NCBI RefSeq assembly: GCF_042665075.1
Contig: NZ_JBHTBR010000004.1
Coordinates: 1-64,000, forward strand
Reading direction: 5' to 3'
Origin: Hirschia litorea
Lineage (GTDB): Bacteria > Pseudomonadota > Alphaproteobacteria > Caulobacterales > Hyphomonadaceae
DNA length: 64,000 nt
The notes beneath the pieces are model-generated. The model did no database searches and was not told where the DNA came from. It saw only the letters and a program-made list of their open reading frames with translations. Each line of letters starts with the position of its first letter. Within the stretch, counting starts at the first letter, position 1. A program made the position numbers and the translations under genes. Below, piece by piece: positions 24,745-33,646 of this stretch.

Positions 24745-25072
24745 GCTCCAACGTCAGAACACAGAACGAATCTGTGCATTCTCTACGTTGAAAAGTATAT
24801 TCTACCCCAGCCTAGCCTCAAATAAGATTGAATTTCCAGTGATGATTGCGTCCATTGCCAATCGTTAAAGTAGAGAAACAATGCTAACTTAAAGTCCTCA
24901 ACGGCGACCATCCAACAAAAGAAATGAAATAAGATGTGAATTCGATGGTATATGTGGCTTGCACCAATACGCTCAGGGAGCTAAACCCACCATCAATTTG
25001 CCCATGTGCAAGCATTACATTGCTCATGGCTACACAAACGTTGCGACCTAAAGACCCTAAGGACACACCTTC
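24745..25072. other. Intergenic region upstream of carB
   Basis: 328 bases between the divergent CAP-like gene and carB. AAGGA lies 8 bases before the carB ATG. The minus-strand frame overlapping the carB start (24884-25138) is a shadow. I see no obvious hairpin, PyrR-type attenuator or arginine box; pyrimidine or arginine control, if any, is not evident by eye. Confidence 0.5.
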
Positions 25073-28000
25073 ATGCCTAAACGTACCGATATCCAATCCA
25101 TTCTTGTGATCGGCGCAGGCCCAATCGTAATCGGGCAAGCGTGTGAGTTTGATTATTCTGGGGTTCAGGCAATCAAAGCTCTAAAAGAAGAAGGCTATCG
25201 CGTCATATTGGTGAACTCCAATCCAGCTACAATCATGACGGACCCTGATCTAGCTGACGCAACTTATATTGAGCCAATCACACCAGCATTCGTCGCAAAA
25301 ATTATTGCTAAAGAACGCCCTGATGCAGTCCTACCAACAATGGGTGGTCAAACAGCTCTGAATACAGCGCTGGCTCTTGATAAAGATGGTACGTTAGAAA
25401 AATACAATGTTGAACTGATCGGTGCCAAAGCTGACGCGATTGAAAAAGCTGAAGACCGTGAAAAATTCCAAGTTGCGATGAGCAATATCGGCTTAGAAAA
25501 CCCAAAATCGGTAATCGTAAGCGCTCCGAAAAAGTTGGACTCAAACGGCAAAGAAATTGGGAAAGACATTCTTGGTGGTCTCAAAGAGTGTTTTGACGCA
25601 CTAGAGGACATTGGTCTTCCCGCTATTATTCGCCCCGCTTTCACGCTAGGTGGAACAGGTGGTGGTGTCGCAAACAACCGTGAAGAATACGAATATTTCT
25701 GTCGTTCAGGTATGGAAGCATCCCCTACTGGGCAAATTCTCATTGATGAAAGCTTGCTCGGCTGGAAAGAATACGAAATGGAGGTTGTGCGAGACACAGC
25801 TGACAATTGTATCATTATCTGTTCTATCGAAAACATTGATCCAATGGGCGTACACACAGGTGACTCAATCACCGTAGCTCCAGCACTAACCCTCACGGAT
25901 AAAGAATATCAGATTATGCGTAACGCCTCCATTGCGGTGCTGCGTGAGATTGGTGTGGAAACAGGTGGTTCAAACGTACAGTTTGCTGTTCACCCTGAAA
26001 CTGGCCGTCTTGTTGTTATCGAGATGAACCCACGTGTAAGTCGCTCATCCGCTCTTGCATCTAAAGCTACTGGCTTCCCAATTGCCAAAGTCGCAGCAAA
26101 ACTTGCTGTGGGGTATACACTAGATGAATTAGACAATGACATAACAGGCGTCACTCCGGCCTCTTTTGAACCAACGATTGACTATGTCGTTACCAAAATT
26201 CCACGTTTTGCGTTTGAAAAGTACAAAGGGTCAAACGAACTTCTTTCAACAAGCATGAAATCTGTGGGTGAAGCTATGGCCATTGGCCGGACCTTCCAAG
26301 AGAGCTTTCAAAAAGCACTCCGCTCACTTGAAACCGGATTTTGCGGTTTGAATGAAGTCGAAATCGAGCGCCTAGGTAAAGGTGATGACCGCAATGTCCT
26401 TCTTGCAGCATGTTCCCAACCTACTCGCAAACGTTTACTCGTAATAGCACAAGCAATACGTCACGGCCTTTCAGTAGAAGATATCGCAAAAGCAAGCGGT
26501 GTCGACCTATGGTTCTTACGTCAAATTGCCGACCTCATAGAAACAGAAGAAAACATCCGCCGTGATGGTCTGCCGACTTCTGCGGAAGAGATGAACCTGA
26601 TAAAATCTAAGGGTTTTTCTGACGAACGCCTTTCTATGCTGACTGGTAAGACAGAGTTAGACGTACGTTCCTACAGACAAGCTTTGGGTGTTCGCCCTGT
26701 TTTTAAACGCATTGATACATGTGCAGCAGAATTTGCTGCCAAAACACCATACCTCTACTCAACATATGAAACAGGTATGATGGCAGAAGATGGCGCATTG
26801 CTTCCCGCTGAGTGCGAAGCGCTCCCATCAACTCGCAAAAAAGCTATGATCCTTGGGGGTGGCCCAAACCGTATCGGTCAGGGAATAGAGTTTGACTATT
26901 GTTGTTGTCATGCAGCGTTTGCAATGGCTGATCTGGGCATTGAAAGCATTATGGTCAACTGTAATCCAGAAACGGTTTCAACTGACTATGACACCTCCGA
27001 CCGCCTCTATTTTGAGCCGTTAACATTGGAAGATGTATCTGAGATTTGTCATGTTGAGCAATCAAGCGGTGAATTTGCAGGTGTAATCGTACAGTTTGGT
27101 GGGCAAACTCCTCTAAAACTAGCGCAAGGCCTAAATGATCTAAACGTCCCTATTCTTGGAACATCTCCTGATGCGATTGACCTAGCTGAAGACCGCAAGC
27201 GGTTCTCGATATTGCTGGATGATATTGGGTTAAAACAAGCGCCTTCAGGTATCGCCAGAACCGTCGAAGAAGCTTTGGCAATCGCTGAACGCGTTGGTTA
27301 TCCCGTCATGGTTCGTCCTTCCAACGTCTTAGGTGGGCGTGCAATGGAAATTGCACATGATATTGCTGACCTTGAAGATTATGGCGCAAAAGCGCTTGTG
27401 GCGTCAGAGGGTGGAAACTTGCTTGTTGACCGCTATTTGTCCGACGCAATCGAGGTTGATGTTGATGCCATTTGTGACGGCGCACACACGCATGTCGCAG
27501 GTATCATGCAACACATTGAAGAGGCCGGTGTTCACTCAGGTGATTCGGCTTGTTCCATTCCGCCATACTCCCTTTCTCAACAGATTCAGACAGAATTAGC
27601 CCGTCAAGCGCGCGTCCTAGCTGATGCATTGAAGGTTCAAGGGCTGATGAATGTGCAATTTGCGGTCAAAGACGATGAAATTTACGTCCTAGAAGCAAAC
27701 CCGCGAGCGTCAAGAACCGTTCCTTTTGTTGCAAAAGCTGTGGGTAAACCCCTTGCTTCTATCGCTGCAAAAATAATGGCAGGCGAAAAACTAGACAAAT
27801 TTAGCCTTGGCGAAGGCCCAATTAAGCCACCTAGAATTGCCGTTAAGGAAGCTGTTTTCCCATTTGCACGCTTCTCTGGCGTAGACCCGGCACTTGGTCC
27901 TGAGATGCGTTCGACAGGTGAGGTCATGGGAATTGACGAAACTTTCGAAGCGGCGTTCTTGAAATCACAAATCGGTGCCGGCATTGATTTGCCACTCAAG

Positions 28001-28390
28001 GGCACATGTTTTATCTCCGTTAAAAAGAGTGATAAACAAATTGCGATTGAATCAGCTAAAGAGCTGATTAGTATGGGATTTTCAATTGTTGCAACAACGG
28101 GGACTGCACGCGATATGCGCGAAGCAGGACTTGAAGTTGAAGTTGTAAATAAAGTCGCGGAAGGTCGCCCACACATCGTCGATAAAATTTCTGATGGCGA
28201 TATTCAGCTTGTGATAAACACAACAGAGGGTGCACAGTCCATGCTTGATTCTGCATCCATCCGTCGCACGGCGTTGGTAAAGGGTGTTCCCTACTACACA
28301 ACGATTTCAGGCGGGACTGCAGCTGTAAGGGCAATTCGTGTTTTGATTGAGAAGCCTCTTGAAGCGGCTTCACTTCAATCCTACTCTTGA
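25073..28390 (+). CDS. carB: Carbamoyl-phosphate synthase, large subunit
   Basis: Makes carbamoyl phosphate from bicarbonate, ammonia delivered by CarA and two ATP. 1105 residues, slightly longer than E. coli (1073). Two homologous ATP-grasp halves are visible: the first opens SILVIGAGPIVIGQACEFDYSG, the second AMILGGGPNRIGQGIEFDYCCCH. Each has the MVNCNPET/VNSNPAT nucleotide motif and a late NPRxSR motif (MNPRVSRSSALASKATG; ANPRASRTVPFVAKA). The C-terminal MGS-like allosteric domain contains GFSIVATTGTARDM. greA follows 55 bases downstream, a conserved alphaproteobacterial pairing. Confidence 0.98.
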   Translation: MPKRTDIQSILVIGAGPIVIGQACEFDYSGVQAIKALKEEGYRVILVNSNPATIMTDPDLADATYIEPITPAFVAKIIAKERPDAVLPTMGGQTALNTALALDKDGTLEKYNVELIGAKADAIEKAEDREKFQVAMSNIGLENPKSVIVSAPKKLDSNGKEIGKDILGGLKECFDALEDIGLPAIIRPAFTLGGTGGGVANNREEYEYFCRSGMEASPTGQILIDESLLGWKEYEMEVVRDTADNCIIICSIENIDPMGVHTGDSITVAPALTLTDKEYQIMRNASIAVLREIGVETGGSNVQFAVHPETGRLVVIEMNPRVSRSSALASKATGFPIAKVAAKLAVGYTLDELDNDITGVTPASFEPTIDYVVTKIPRFAFEKYKGSNELLSTSMKSVGEAMAIGRTFQESFQKALRSLETGFCGLNEVEIERLGKGDDRNVLLAACSQPTRKRLLVIAQAIRHGLSVEDIAKASGVDLWFLRQIADLIETEENIRRDGLPTSAEEMNLIKSKGFSDERLSMLTGKTELDVRSYRQALGVRPVFKRIDTCAAEFAAKTPYLYSTYETGMMAEDGALLPAECEALPSTRKKAMILGGGPNRIGQGIEFDYCCCHAAFAMADLGIESIMVNCNPETVSTDYDTSDRLYFEPLTLEDVSEICHVEQSSGEFAGVIVQFGGQTPLKLAQGLNDLNVPILGTSPDAIDLAEDRKRFSILLDDIGLKQAPSGIARTVEEALAIAERVGYPVMVRPSNVLGGRAMEIAHDIADLEDYGAKALVASEGGNLLVDRYLSDAIEVDVDAICDGAHTHVAGIMQHIEEAGVHSGDSACSIPPYSLSQQIQTELARQARVLADALKVQGLMNVQFAVKDDEIYVLEANPRASRTVPFVAKAVGKPLASIAAKIMAGEKLDKFSLGEGPIKPPRIAVKEAVFPFARFSGVDPALGPEMRSTGEVMGIDETFEAAFLKSQIGAGIDLPLKGTCFISVKKSDKQIAIESAKELISMGFSIVATTGTARDMREAGLEVEVVNKVAEGRPHIVDKISDGDIQLVINTTEGAQSMLDSASIRRTALVKGVPYYTTISGGTAAVRAIRVLIEKPLEAASLQSYS

Positions 28391-28445
28391 CCTTAGCCCG
28401 AGTTCAGTCGACCCTCGGTAAAGTTTCAATAACGGTATCTAACTA

Positions 28446-28919
28446 ATGCAGCGTATTCCTATGACGGCTGAGGGCCATAAAGCCTTGGAAGCCGAACTAA
28501 AACATTTAAAATCAGTTGCTCGTCCTGAAGTTATTCAGGCCATTGCAGAAGCACGTGAACACGGTGATTTATCTGAAAATGCGGAGTATCACGCCGCGAA
28601 AGAAAGCCAGAGCCATATTGAAGGGCGCATTCTGGAGCTTGAAGATAAAACGGCTCGTGCGCAGGTCATTGATACTTCTAAACTTTCTGGTGATACGATT
28701 CGTTTCGGTGCAACGGTCACTGTTGCAGATGAAGATACAGAAGAAGAAGCAACCTACAAAATCGTAGGCGATGATGAAGCTGACATCTCTAAAGGCAAGC
28801 TTTCTCTTTCCTCTCCTCTTGCGCGGGCAATGATAGGTAAAGAAGAAGGCGATGTCGCAGAGGTTAGCGCTCCTGGTGGAGCAAAATCCTACGAAATTCT
28901 TTCGGTTAAATGGATCTAA
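28446..28919 (+). CDS. greA: Transcription elongation factor GreA
   Basis: 157 residues, the family length. It rescues backtracked RNA polymerase by stimulating transcript cleavage through the secondary channel. The N-terminal coiled coil has PMTAEGHKALEAELKHLK and the tip residues in DLSENAEYHAAKE, where the Asp-Leu-Ser-Glu-Asn-Ala-Glu stretch carries the catalytic acids. The FKBP-like C-terminal domain ends SPLARAMIGKEEGDVAEVSAPGG. It follows carB and precedes an ELM1-family gene by 3 bases, so the three probably share transcripts. Confidence 0.97.
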   Translation: MQRIPMTAEGHKALEAELKHLKSVARPEVIQAIAEAREHGDLSENAEYHAAKESQSHIEGRILELEDKTARAQVIDTSKLSGDTIRFGATVTVADEDTEEEATYKIVGDDEADISKGKLSLSSPLARAMIGKEEGDVAEVSAPGGAKSYEILSVKWI

Positions 28920-28922
28920 GCT

Positions 28923-29957
28923 ATGTCTTCCAGCGCGGCCGTCGGACCGTCCATATGGGTAGTTTCCGATGGGCGCGCAGGGATTGAACGTCAGGCAGTT
29001 GCAATCGCCCACGCGTTAGGCGAATTTCAGCGGTGGTCTCAAATATCTTATATCAGTTCTGATGCGCACAAGTCCGCACCAGTACGTATTTCGCCGCAAC
29101 CACCTCAATTATGGCTTCCTCCCAACCTATGGCCAGCGCCTCTTATGGCACTGCCTAAAGCTCAACGTAGAGAACTAAACGCACCTTGGCCTGACATCTG
29201 GATCGGTTCCGGGCGGCGCTCGGTCCCCTATTCAATGCGTGTGAAGAAATGGTCAGCGGGAAAAACGCTCGTCGTCCAAACACAAGATCCCAAAGTAGAC
29301 CCGTCTCATTTTGATCTCGTTATTCCACCAGAACATGATCAATTATCCGGACCGAATGTGATGCCCACTGTAGGCGCACCAGCTTACTTCTCCACCGGAG
29401 ATTTAGAACAAGCTGCGCTTAGTTTTGGGGATTTAACATCCGAGCCAGGCCGGAAAGCAGCAATTATAATTGGCGGCACGTCCAAAACGCATTCCCTCAG
29501 TGAAAACCGTGCCAAAGAGTTGGAGCAGGACCTACGCGGGCTAGCGGCGCAAGGTATACGGCTGTGGATCACAGTATCACGTCGTACCCCAGAACATGCG
29601 CGGATACGGTTTCGTTCAATGGCGGAGGAGTTAGGCGCACGTTTTTGGGAAAGTGAGACCACAGATGGGCCTAACCCTTACCTTGCTTTCTTGAGTCTTT
29701 CTGAACTTATTTTTGTAACAGAAGACTCTGCGAACATGATTTCAGAAGCGGCTTGGTTTGGAAAACCTGTCTACTTACTGAAGCTTGCAGGAAGTTCGGC
29801 TAAATTTGATCGCCTGCATAAGAGCTTTACCAATCAAGGCGTTGCGCGCTGGTATGATGGGAAAGCTGAACATTGGGCACCCGACCCCGTACGTGAGATT
29901 GATCGTGCAGCCGATGAAATCGTAAGACTTCTTATCGCCAAACACCCCAAGCCATAA
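28923..29957 (+). CDS. ELM1-family (mitochondrial fission ELM1-like) protein
   Basis: 344 residues. The family is widespread in alphaproteobacteria and homologous to plant ELM1, which recruits dynamin to mitochondria. The bacterial role is not established, though the fold resembles GT-B glycosyltransferases. Family motifs are IWVVSDGRAGIERQA at the start, PDIWIGSGRRSVPYS, VVQTQDPKVD with FDLVIPPEHD, IIIGGTSKTH in the second half and TEDSANMISEAAWFGKPVY near the end. It starts 3 bases after the greA stop, so it is co-transcribed. No membrane segment is evident. Confidence 0.9.
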   Translation: MSSSAAVGPSIWVVSDGRAGIERQAVAIAHALGEFQRWSQISYISSDAHKSAPVRISPQPPQLWLPPNLWPAPLMALPKAQRRELNAPWPDIWIGSGRRSVPYSMRVKKWSAGKTLVVQTQDPKVDPSHFDLVIPPEHDQLSGPNVMPTVGAPAYFSTGDLEQAALSFGDLTSEPGRKAAIIIGGTSKTHSLSENRAKELEQDLRGLAAQGIRLWITVSRRTPEHARIRFRSMAEELGARFWESETTDGPNPYLAFLSLSELIFVTEDSANMISEAAWFGKPVYLLKLAGSSAKFDRLHKSFTNQGVARWYDGKAEHWAPDPVREIDRAADEIVRLLIAKHPKP

Positions 29958-30043
29958 TATCCCTATTGCATGATGATATAACATCTTAATACTCTGATAT
30001 TTCAGCACTTTTACTACATAAAAAAACAGCGTATAGGAAAAGC

Positions 30044-31072
30044 ATGAGCAAACCGCATAATGATGATTCCAGCTGTGACGCCCACACACATCACCACGAC
30101 GGTGATGCGCACGCTCACCACGTGCATAGCCACAGCCATAGCCATGCTGACCATGATCATGCCGCCCACGCCTCACGTGGTCGTATTGCGTGGGCGTGCT
30201 GCTTAACGGCTGCTTTCATGCTGGTTGAAGTTGTAGGCGGTGTGATCTCAGGTTCACTCGCTTTGCTTGCAGATGCCGCCCACATGCTCACCGATGCCGG
30301 CAGTCTTTTACTTGCATGGGTTGGTTTTTGGTTGGCGGACAAACCTTCTGATGCAAAACGCAGTTTCGGATTTGGCCGCTTTAGAATTTTAGCCGCATTT
30401 GCAAATGGCCTCACACTTTTATTGCTTGCTGCTTGGATCATAGTGGAAGCCATTCAACGCTTTTTTACACCTGCGCCCATCGAATCCAGCATCCTTATGG
30501 GCGTGGCAATCGCAGGCTTGATCGTCAATATTATTGCCTTCTTTATTCTTCATGGCGGCGATGATCATTCTCATGGAGATGTAAACCTTGAAGGTGCTTT
30601 ATGGCATGTCGCTGGCGATATGCTTGGCTCAGTTGTAGCAATTATTGCTGCGCTCGTAATTATGTTTACAGGCTGGACGCCCATTGATCCAATCCTATCA
30701 ATGATTGTCGCAGCCATTATTGGGTTTGGCGGTTTTCGTGTGCTGAAACGTTCCGGTCATATCCTTTTGGAAGGTGCCCCAGAGAGCTTTGATTCTCAAA
30801 AACTCATTGATGATTTAATGGCGCATATCACTGGCCTCACACGTGTGCATCATATTCACGCTTGGACGCTGACTGGTTCAGATACAATGGTCACTATGAA
30901 TGTGTGCATTGCTGATGGCACAGATACGGTCTCAACCCTGCGCGCCATTAAAGAGCGACTCACCCATACGCATGGCATGGCTCACGCCACAATAGAATTG
31001 AGCCAAGCTGACGAAGAAGGTGATTGTTTGGGCACAAATGCGGAAAACATAGAACACACGCATTCACATTAA
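30044..31072 (+). CDS. Cation diffusion facilitator family metal exporter
   Basis: 342 residues. Inner-membrane Zn(II)/divalent-metal:proton antiporter of the CDF family. The N-terminus (about residues 3-47) is exceptionally His-rich, with alternating H-x-H pairs that should bind metal. Six TM helices follow. The transport-site signature is in ALLADAAHMLTDAGSLLLAW (TM2, H-x3-D) and HVAGDMLGSVVAI (TM5, H-x3-D). The cytosolic C-terminal domain has the VHHIHAWTLTG motif, and the last residues HTHSH again are His-rich. The family type is ZitB/CzcD. No adjacent metal regulator. Confidence 0.94.
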   Translation: MSKPHNDDSSCDAHTHHHDGDAHAHHVHSHSHSHADHDHAAHASRGRIAWACCLTAAFMLVEVVGGVISGSLALLADAAHMLTDAGSLLLAWVGFWLADKPSDAKRSFGFGRFRILAAFANGLTLLLLAAWIIVEAIQRFFTPAPIESSILMGVAIAGLIVNIIAFFILHGGDDHSHGDVNLEGALWHVAGDMLGSVVAIIAALVIMFTGWTPIDPILSMIVAAIIGFGGFRVLKRSGHILLEGAPESFDSQKLIDDLMAHITGLTRVHHIHAWTLTGSDTMVTMNVCIADGTDTVSTLRAIKERLTHTHGMAHATIELSQADEEGDCLGTNAENIEHTHSH

Positions 31073-31193
31073 CGTTGATTGACCGTTGATGCCTTGCATT
31101 CTTAGGTCACTCCCCCTAAATCCGATGATCGAAATTTACCAAGCTTAGACGCCTAGAGGCGACAAGCCTTTATGCACTGCAGGAGCTATAGAT

Positions 31194-32150
31194 ATGAGCA
31201 AGACCGAGCACCGTTCACTAATTATTCTTGGATCGGGCCCTGCAGGTTATTCTGCCGCGATATATGCAGCGCGCGCAATGCGAGCACCAATGCTCATTGC
31301 GGGCATGCAGCCTGGCGGCCAGCTAACAATCACAACTGAAGTTGAGAACTACCCTGGTTTTGCCGAAGTTATCCAAGGCCCATGGCTGATGGAACAAATG
31401 AAAGGCCAAGCAGAGCATGTTGGCACTGAGATTGTAGAAGACCATATCAAGTCTGTTGATCTTCAAAACCGTCCTTTCACACTGGAAGGCGAAAGCGGCA
31501 CAACCTATACCGCCGACGCTCTGATTATCTGTACAGGCGCTCAAGCAAAATGGTTGGGCCTTGAGACTGAAAAGAAATTCCAAGGCTTTGGTGTATCTGC
31601 TTGTGCGACATGCGATGGATTTTTCTATCGCGGCAAAGAAGTCATCGTTGTTGGAGGCGGAAACACAGCTGTTGAAGAAGCCCTCTTCCTAACAAACTTC
31701 GCATCCAAAGTGACCGTTGTACACCGCCGTGACAGCTTCCGTGCTGAACGCATTTTGCAAGAGCGTCTATTTGCGCATGAGAAAGTGGAAGTCCTTTGGA
31801 ACCACCAACTTGAAGAAGTTGTCGGTGATGAAAATCCACTTGGCGTCACCGGAGTTAAACTGAAAAATGTTGAAACCGGCGCAATTAGCGAACGCGATGT
31901 ACACGGTGTCTTTATTGCGATTGGACACGCACCAGCAACATCCCTCTTCACAGATCAGCTTGAAATGAAACAAGGTGGTTATTTGATTACAGAACCAGAC
32001 TCTACAAAGACATCAATTCCGGGTGTGTATGCAGCAGGCGACGTGACAGATGACAAATTCCGCCAAGCTGTAACTGCCGCTGGCATGGGATGTATGGCAG
32101 CTTTGGAATCTGACCATTTTCTCGCTGAATTAGAATTACAACGCAAATAA
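31194..32150 (+). CDS. trxB: Thioredoxin-disulfide reductase
   Basis: Reduces thioredoxin with NADPH through FAD and a redox-active disulfide. 318 residues. FAD-binding GSGPAGYSAAIYAARA lies at the N-terminus, the active-site pair is Cys137/Cys140 in CATCDGFF, the NADPH site is VVGGGNTAVEEALFL with HRRDSFRAE, and the second FAD motif is GVYAAGDVTD. GGAG lies upstream of the ATG. The next gene is a LysR regulator, followed by two AbcR-like sRNA genes; the same order, trxB-lsrB-abcR, is known from rhizobia. Confidence 0.97.
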   Translation: MSKTEHRSLIILGSGPAGYSAAIYAARAMRAPMLIAGMQPGGQLTITTEVENYPGFAEVIQGPWLMEQMKGQAEHVGTEIVEDHIKSVDLQNRPFTLEGESGTTYTADALIICTGAQAKWLGLETEKKFQGFGVSACATCDGFFYRGKEVIVVGGGNTAVEEALFLTNFASKVTVVHRRDSFRAERILQERLFAHEKVEVLWNHQLEEVVGDENPLGVTGVKLKNVETGAISERDVHGVFIAIGHAPATSLFTDQLEMKQGGYLITEPDSTKTSIPGVYAAGDVTDDKFRQAVTAAGMGCMAALESDHFLAELELQRK

Positions 32151-32263
32151 TCGCCTCTTTTTGTCCTTTGCTTTGACAATGTCACTATTCATGCTTTTTA
32201 GTTACTCGGCTAATTTGGCGAATCATGTGCCTTTGTCAAAAGGCATGAGTGAGGGAATATGTG

Positions 32264-33172
32264 ATGGGACAGGCTATGGATTGGGATAAGTTGAAATCCT
32301 TCCACGCGGCAGCAGAAACAGGCAGCTTAACGGCAGCAGGCGAACGCCTTGGAATTTCTCAATCTGCTGTCTCCCGTCAGATTGCTTCTCTTGAAGAAGC
32401 GCTCAATAATTCATTGTTTCAGCGCCATGCGCGCGGCCTAATTCTAACGGAAGCAGGCCGAATTCTTCACCGTGCGACAGCTGAAATGGCTTCTTCTGCG
32501 CGTACAGCAGAATCCGCATTGAATGACACAGGCGAAACACCTCACGGGCAATTGCATGTGACTGCACCTGTTGCTTTTGGGTCGTTTTGGCTTGCACCGC
32601 GTATTCACAAATTTGCAGACCTGTACCCGCGCATGCGTATCAAACTTTCTCTCGATGATCGTGAGTTTGACCTGCTCACGCTTGAAGCTGAATGTGCGAT
32701 TCGCCTATGGCCGGCAGATAAAGCTGACCTGATTCAGCGTAAACTCGTGACTGTACGCACAAGCTTGTATGCATCTGCTGACTATTTAGATTTGAATGGA
32801 ACTCCAGAGCGTGCAGAAGATCTTGATAGACATCGCATCGTTTCTTTTGGTGAAGATGACGAACAAATGAAAGCGATGAACTGGGCTCAGCGCGTAGGAC
32901 GTGATGATCGCGGTGAAAGAGAAGCCGTTCTACAAATCAATAATGTGAATGGTATGATGCGTGCTGTTCGTTCTGGGTTGGGCATTGCTGACCTTCCAGA
33001 ATATATGGTGTCTAAAGAGTTCGGACTTAAAAAAGTTTTGCCAGATCTGACAGGTCCGACATTTGACCTCTATTTCATATATCCATCTGATTTAAAGAAA
33101 TCGCGTAGAATCGGTATTTTCAGAGACTTCATCACATCTGAACTCAAAGCCGACGCGCAACAGTCAAAATAG
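32264..33172 (+). CDS. LysR-family regulator, probable LsrB/VtlR orthologue
   Basis: About 302 residues from ATG 32264, chosen because GAGGGA lies 7 bases upstream; GTG 32249 is the longer alternative. The winged HTH is at residues 12-70 (SFHAAAETGSLTAAGERLGISQSAVSRQIASLEE). The effector domain has AECAIRLWPAD and a VRSGLGIADLPEY motif. In Rhizobiales LsrB/VtlR is encoded next to trxB, responds to redox or envelope cues and directly activates AbcR sRNAs. Here the position after trxB and before two AbcR-like genes is identical, which is the basis for the name. The orthology is inferred from context and not from a tree. Confidence 0.85.
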   Translation: MGQAMDWDKLKSFHAAAETGSLTAAGERLGISQSAVSRQIASLEEALNNSLFQRHARGLILTEAGRILHRATAEMASSARTAESALNDTGETPHGQLHVTAPVAFGSFWLAPRIHKFADLYPRMRIKLSLDDREFDLLTLEAECAIRLWPADKADLIQRKLVTVRTSLYASADYLDLNGTPERAEDLDRHRIVSFGEDDEQMKAMNWAQRVGRDDRGEREAVLQINNVNGMMRAVRSGLGIADLPEYMVSKEFGLKKVLPDLTGPTFDLYFIYPSDLKKSRRIGIFRDFITSELKADAQQSK

Positions 33173-33300
33173 ATATTCCAGTTAGATTGATTTTTAAAAC
33201 ATTCCCTTTGGGGGTGAACGGACAATCTTGTCTCTCGCCTAGTTTGTGTTCAAAAATACAATCTTGAAAAAACATAGGCCTCTACAACACTTTACATCAT

Positions 33301-33366
33301 ATGCAAAAATGCATTGCAGCCCTCCTGAAACAATGCTTGTACGCATTACTTAATAATGTATAACTG
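33301..33366 (+). promoter_or_regulatory. Promoter of first AbcR-like sRNA with upstream dyad
   Basis: TTGTAC (33337-33342) and TATAAC (33359-33364) with a 16-base spacer form a sigma-70-type promoter; transcription should begin near 33371. A dyad ATGCA-N4-TGCAT occupies 33301-33314, centred near -64, the usual place for a LysR recognition site. The second sRNA promoter has the same elements at identical distances. Confidence 0.75.
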
Positions 33367-33368
33367 AA

Positions 33369-33482
33369 TTCAAGCGAGATTGCCTCCCTTGCTACCCAAT
33401 TCGAAGCGCTAGCCGCTTCTTGGGCGTTTCCTCCCCCGAGGCACACCTTTATTAGCCACGCTGCTTAGCGTGGCTTTTTTTT
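33369..33482 (+). ncRNA. AbcR-like trans-acting small RNA, copy 1
   Basis: About 112 nt. The 5' part CAAGCGAGATTGCCTCCC is followed by the hairpin GAAGCG-CTAGC-CGCTTC inside a CCCAA/TTGGG stem (bulge TTC). A single-stranded-looking CGTTTCCTCCCCCGAG follows, with TGCCTC (33381-33386) able to pair with GAGGCA (33438-33443). A terminator hairpin with a T-run closes it. CCTCC-rich exposed loops are typical of sRNAs that block Shine-Dalgarno sites; AbcR/alpha-r15 sRNAs have this layout and repress ABC-transporter mRNAs with Hfq. A near-identical second copy lies 278 bases downstream, and lsrB-like and trxB genes lie upstream, as in rhizobia. Confidence 0.85.
33454..33482 (+). terminator. Terminator of first AbcR-like sRNA
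   Basis: AGCCACGCT and AGCGTGGCT pair around GCTT and are followed by eight or more T. In copy 2 the stem reads AGCCGCGCT/AGCGCGGCT, so an A-T pair has changed to G-C with pairing kept. Confidence 0.95.
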
Positions 33483-33578
33483 GTCTCGAATTTCCCTGTC
33501 ACAATACATTCATTTGTCTCGGCTTGGGTTTGAAGATAAAACTTAACCCTGACATGGTATTTGTCATACGGGATATCT

Positions 33579-33644
33579 ATGCATAATTGCATTGTTGCAC
33601 TACTTAAATATGACTTGTGCGCAATGCTCAATAATGTATAAATG
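33579..33644 (+). promoter_or_regulatory. Promoter of second AbcR-like sRNA with upstream dyad
   Basis: TTGTGC (33615-33620) and TATAAA (33637-33642), again with a 16-base spacer. The dyad ATGCA-N4-TGCAT at 33579-33592 sits exactly 36 bases from its start to the -35, as in copy 1, although most surrounding bases differ. Start expected near 33649. Confidence 0.75.
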
Positions 33645-33646
33645 TC

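Noticed and set aside
18270..28390. carA and carB as one operon
   Set aside because: Six genes on both strands, including a convergent set, lie between them.
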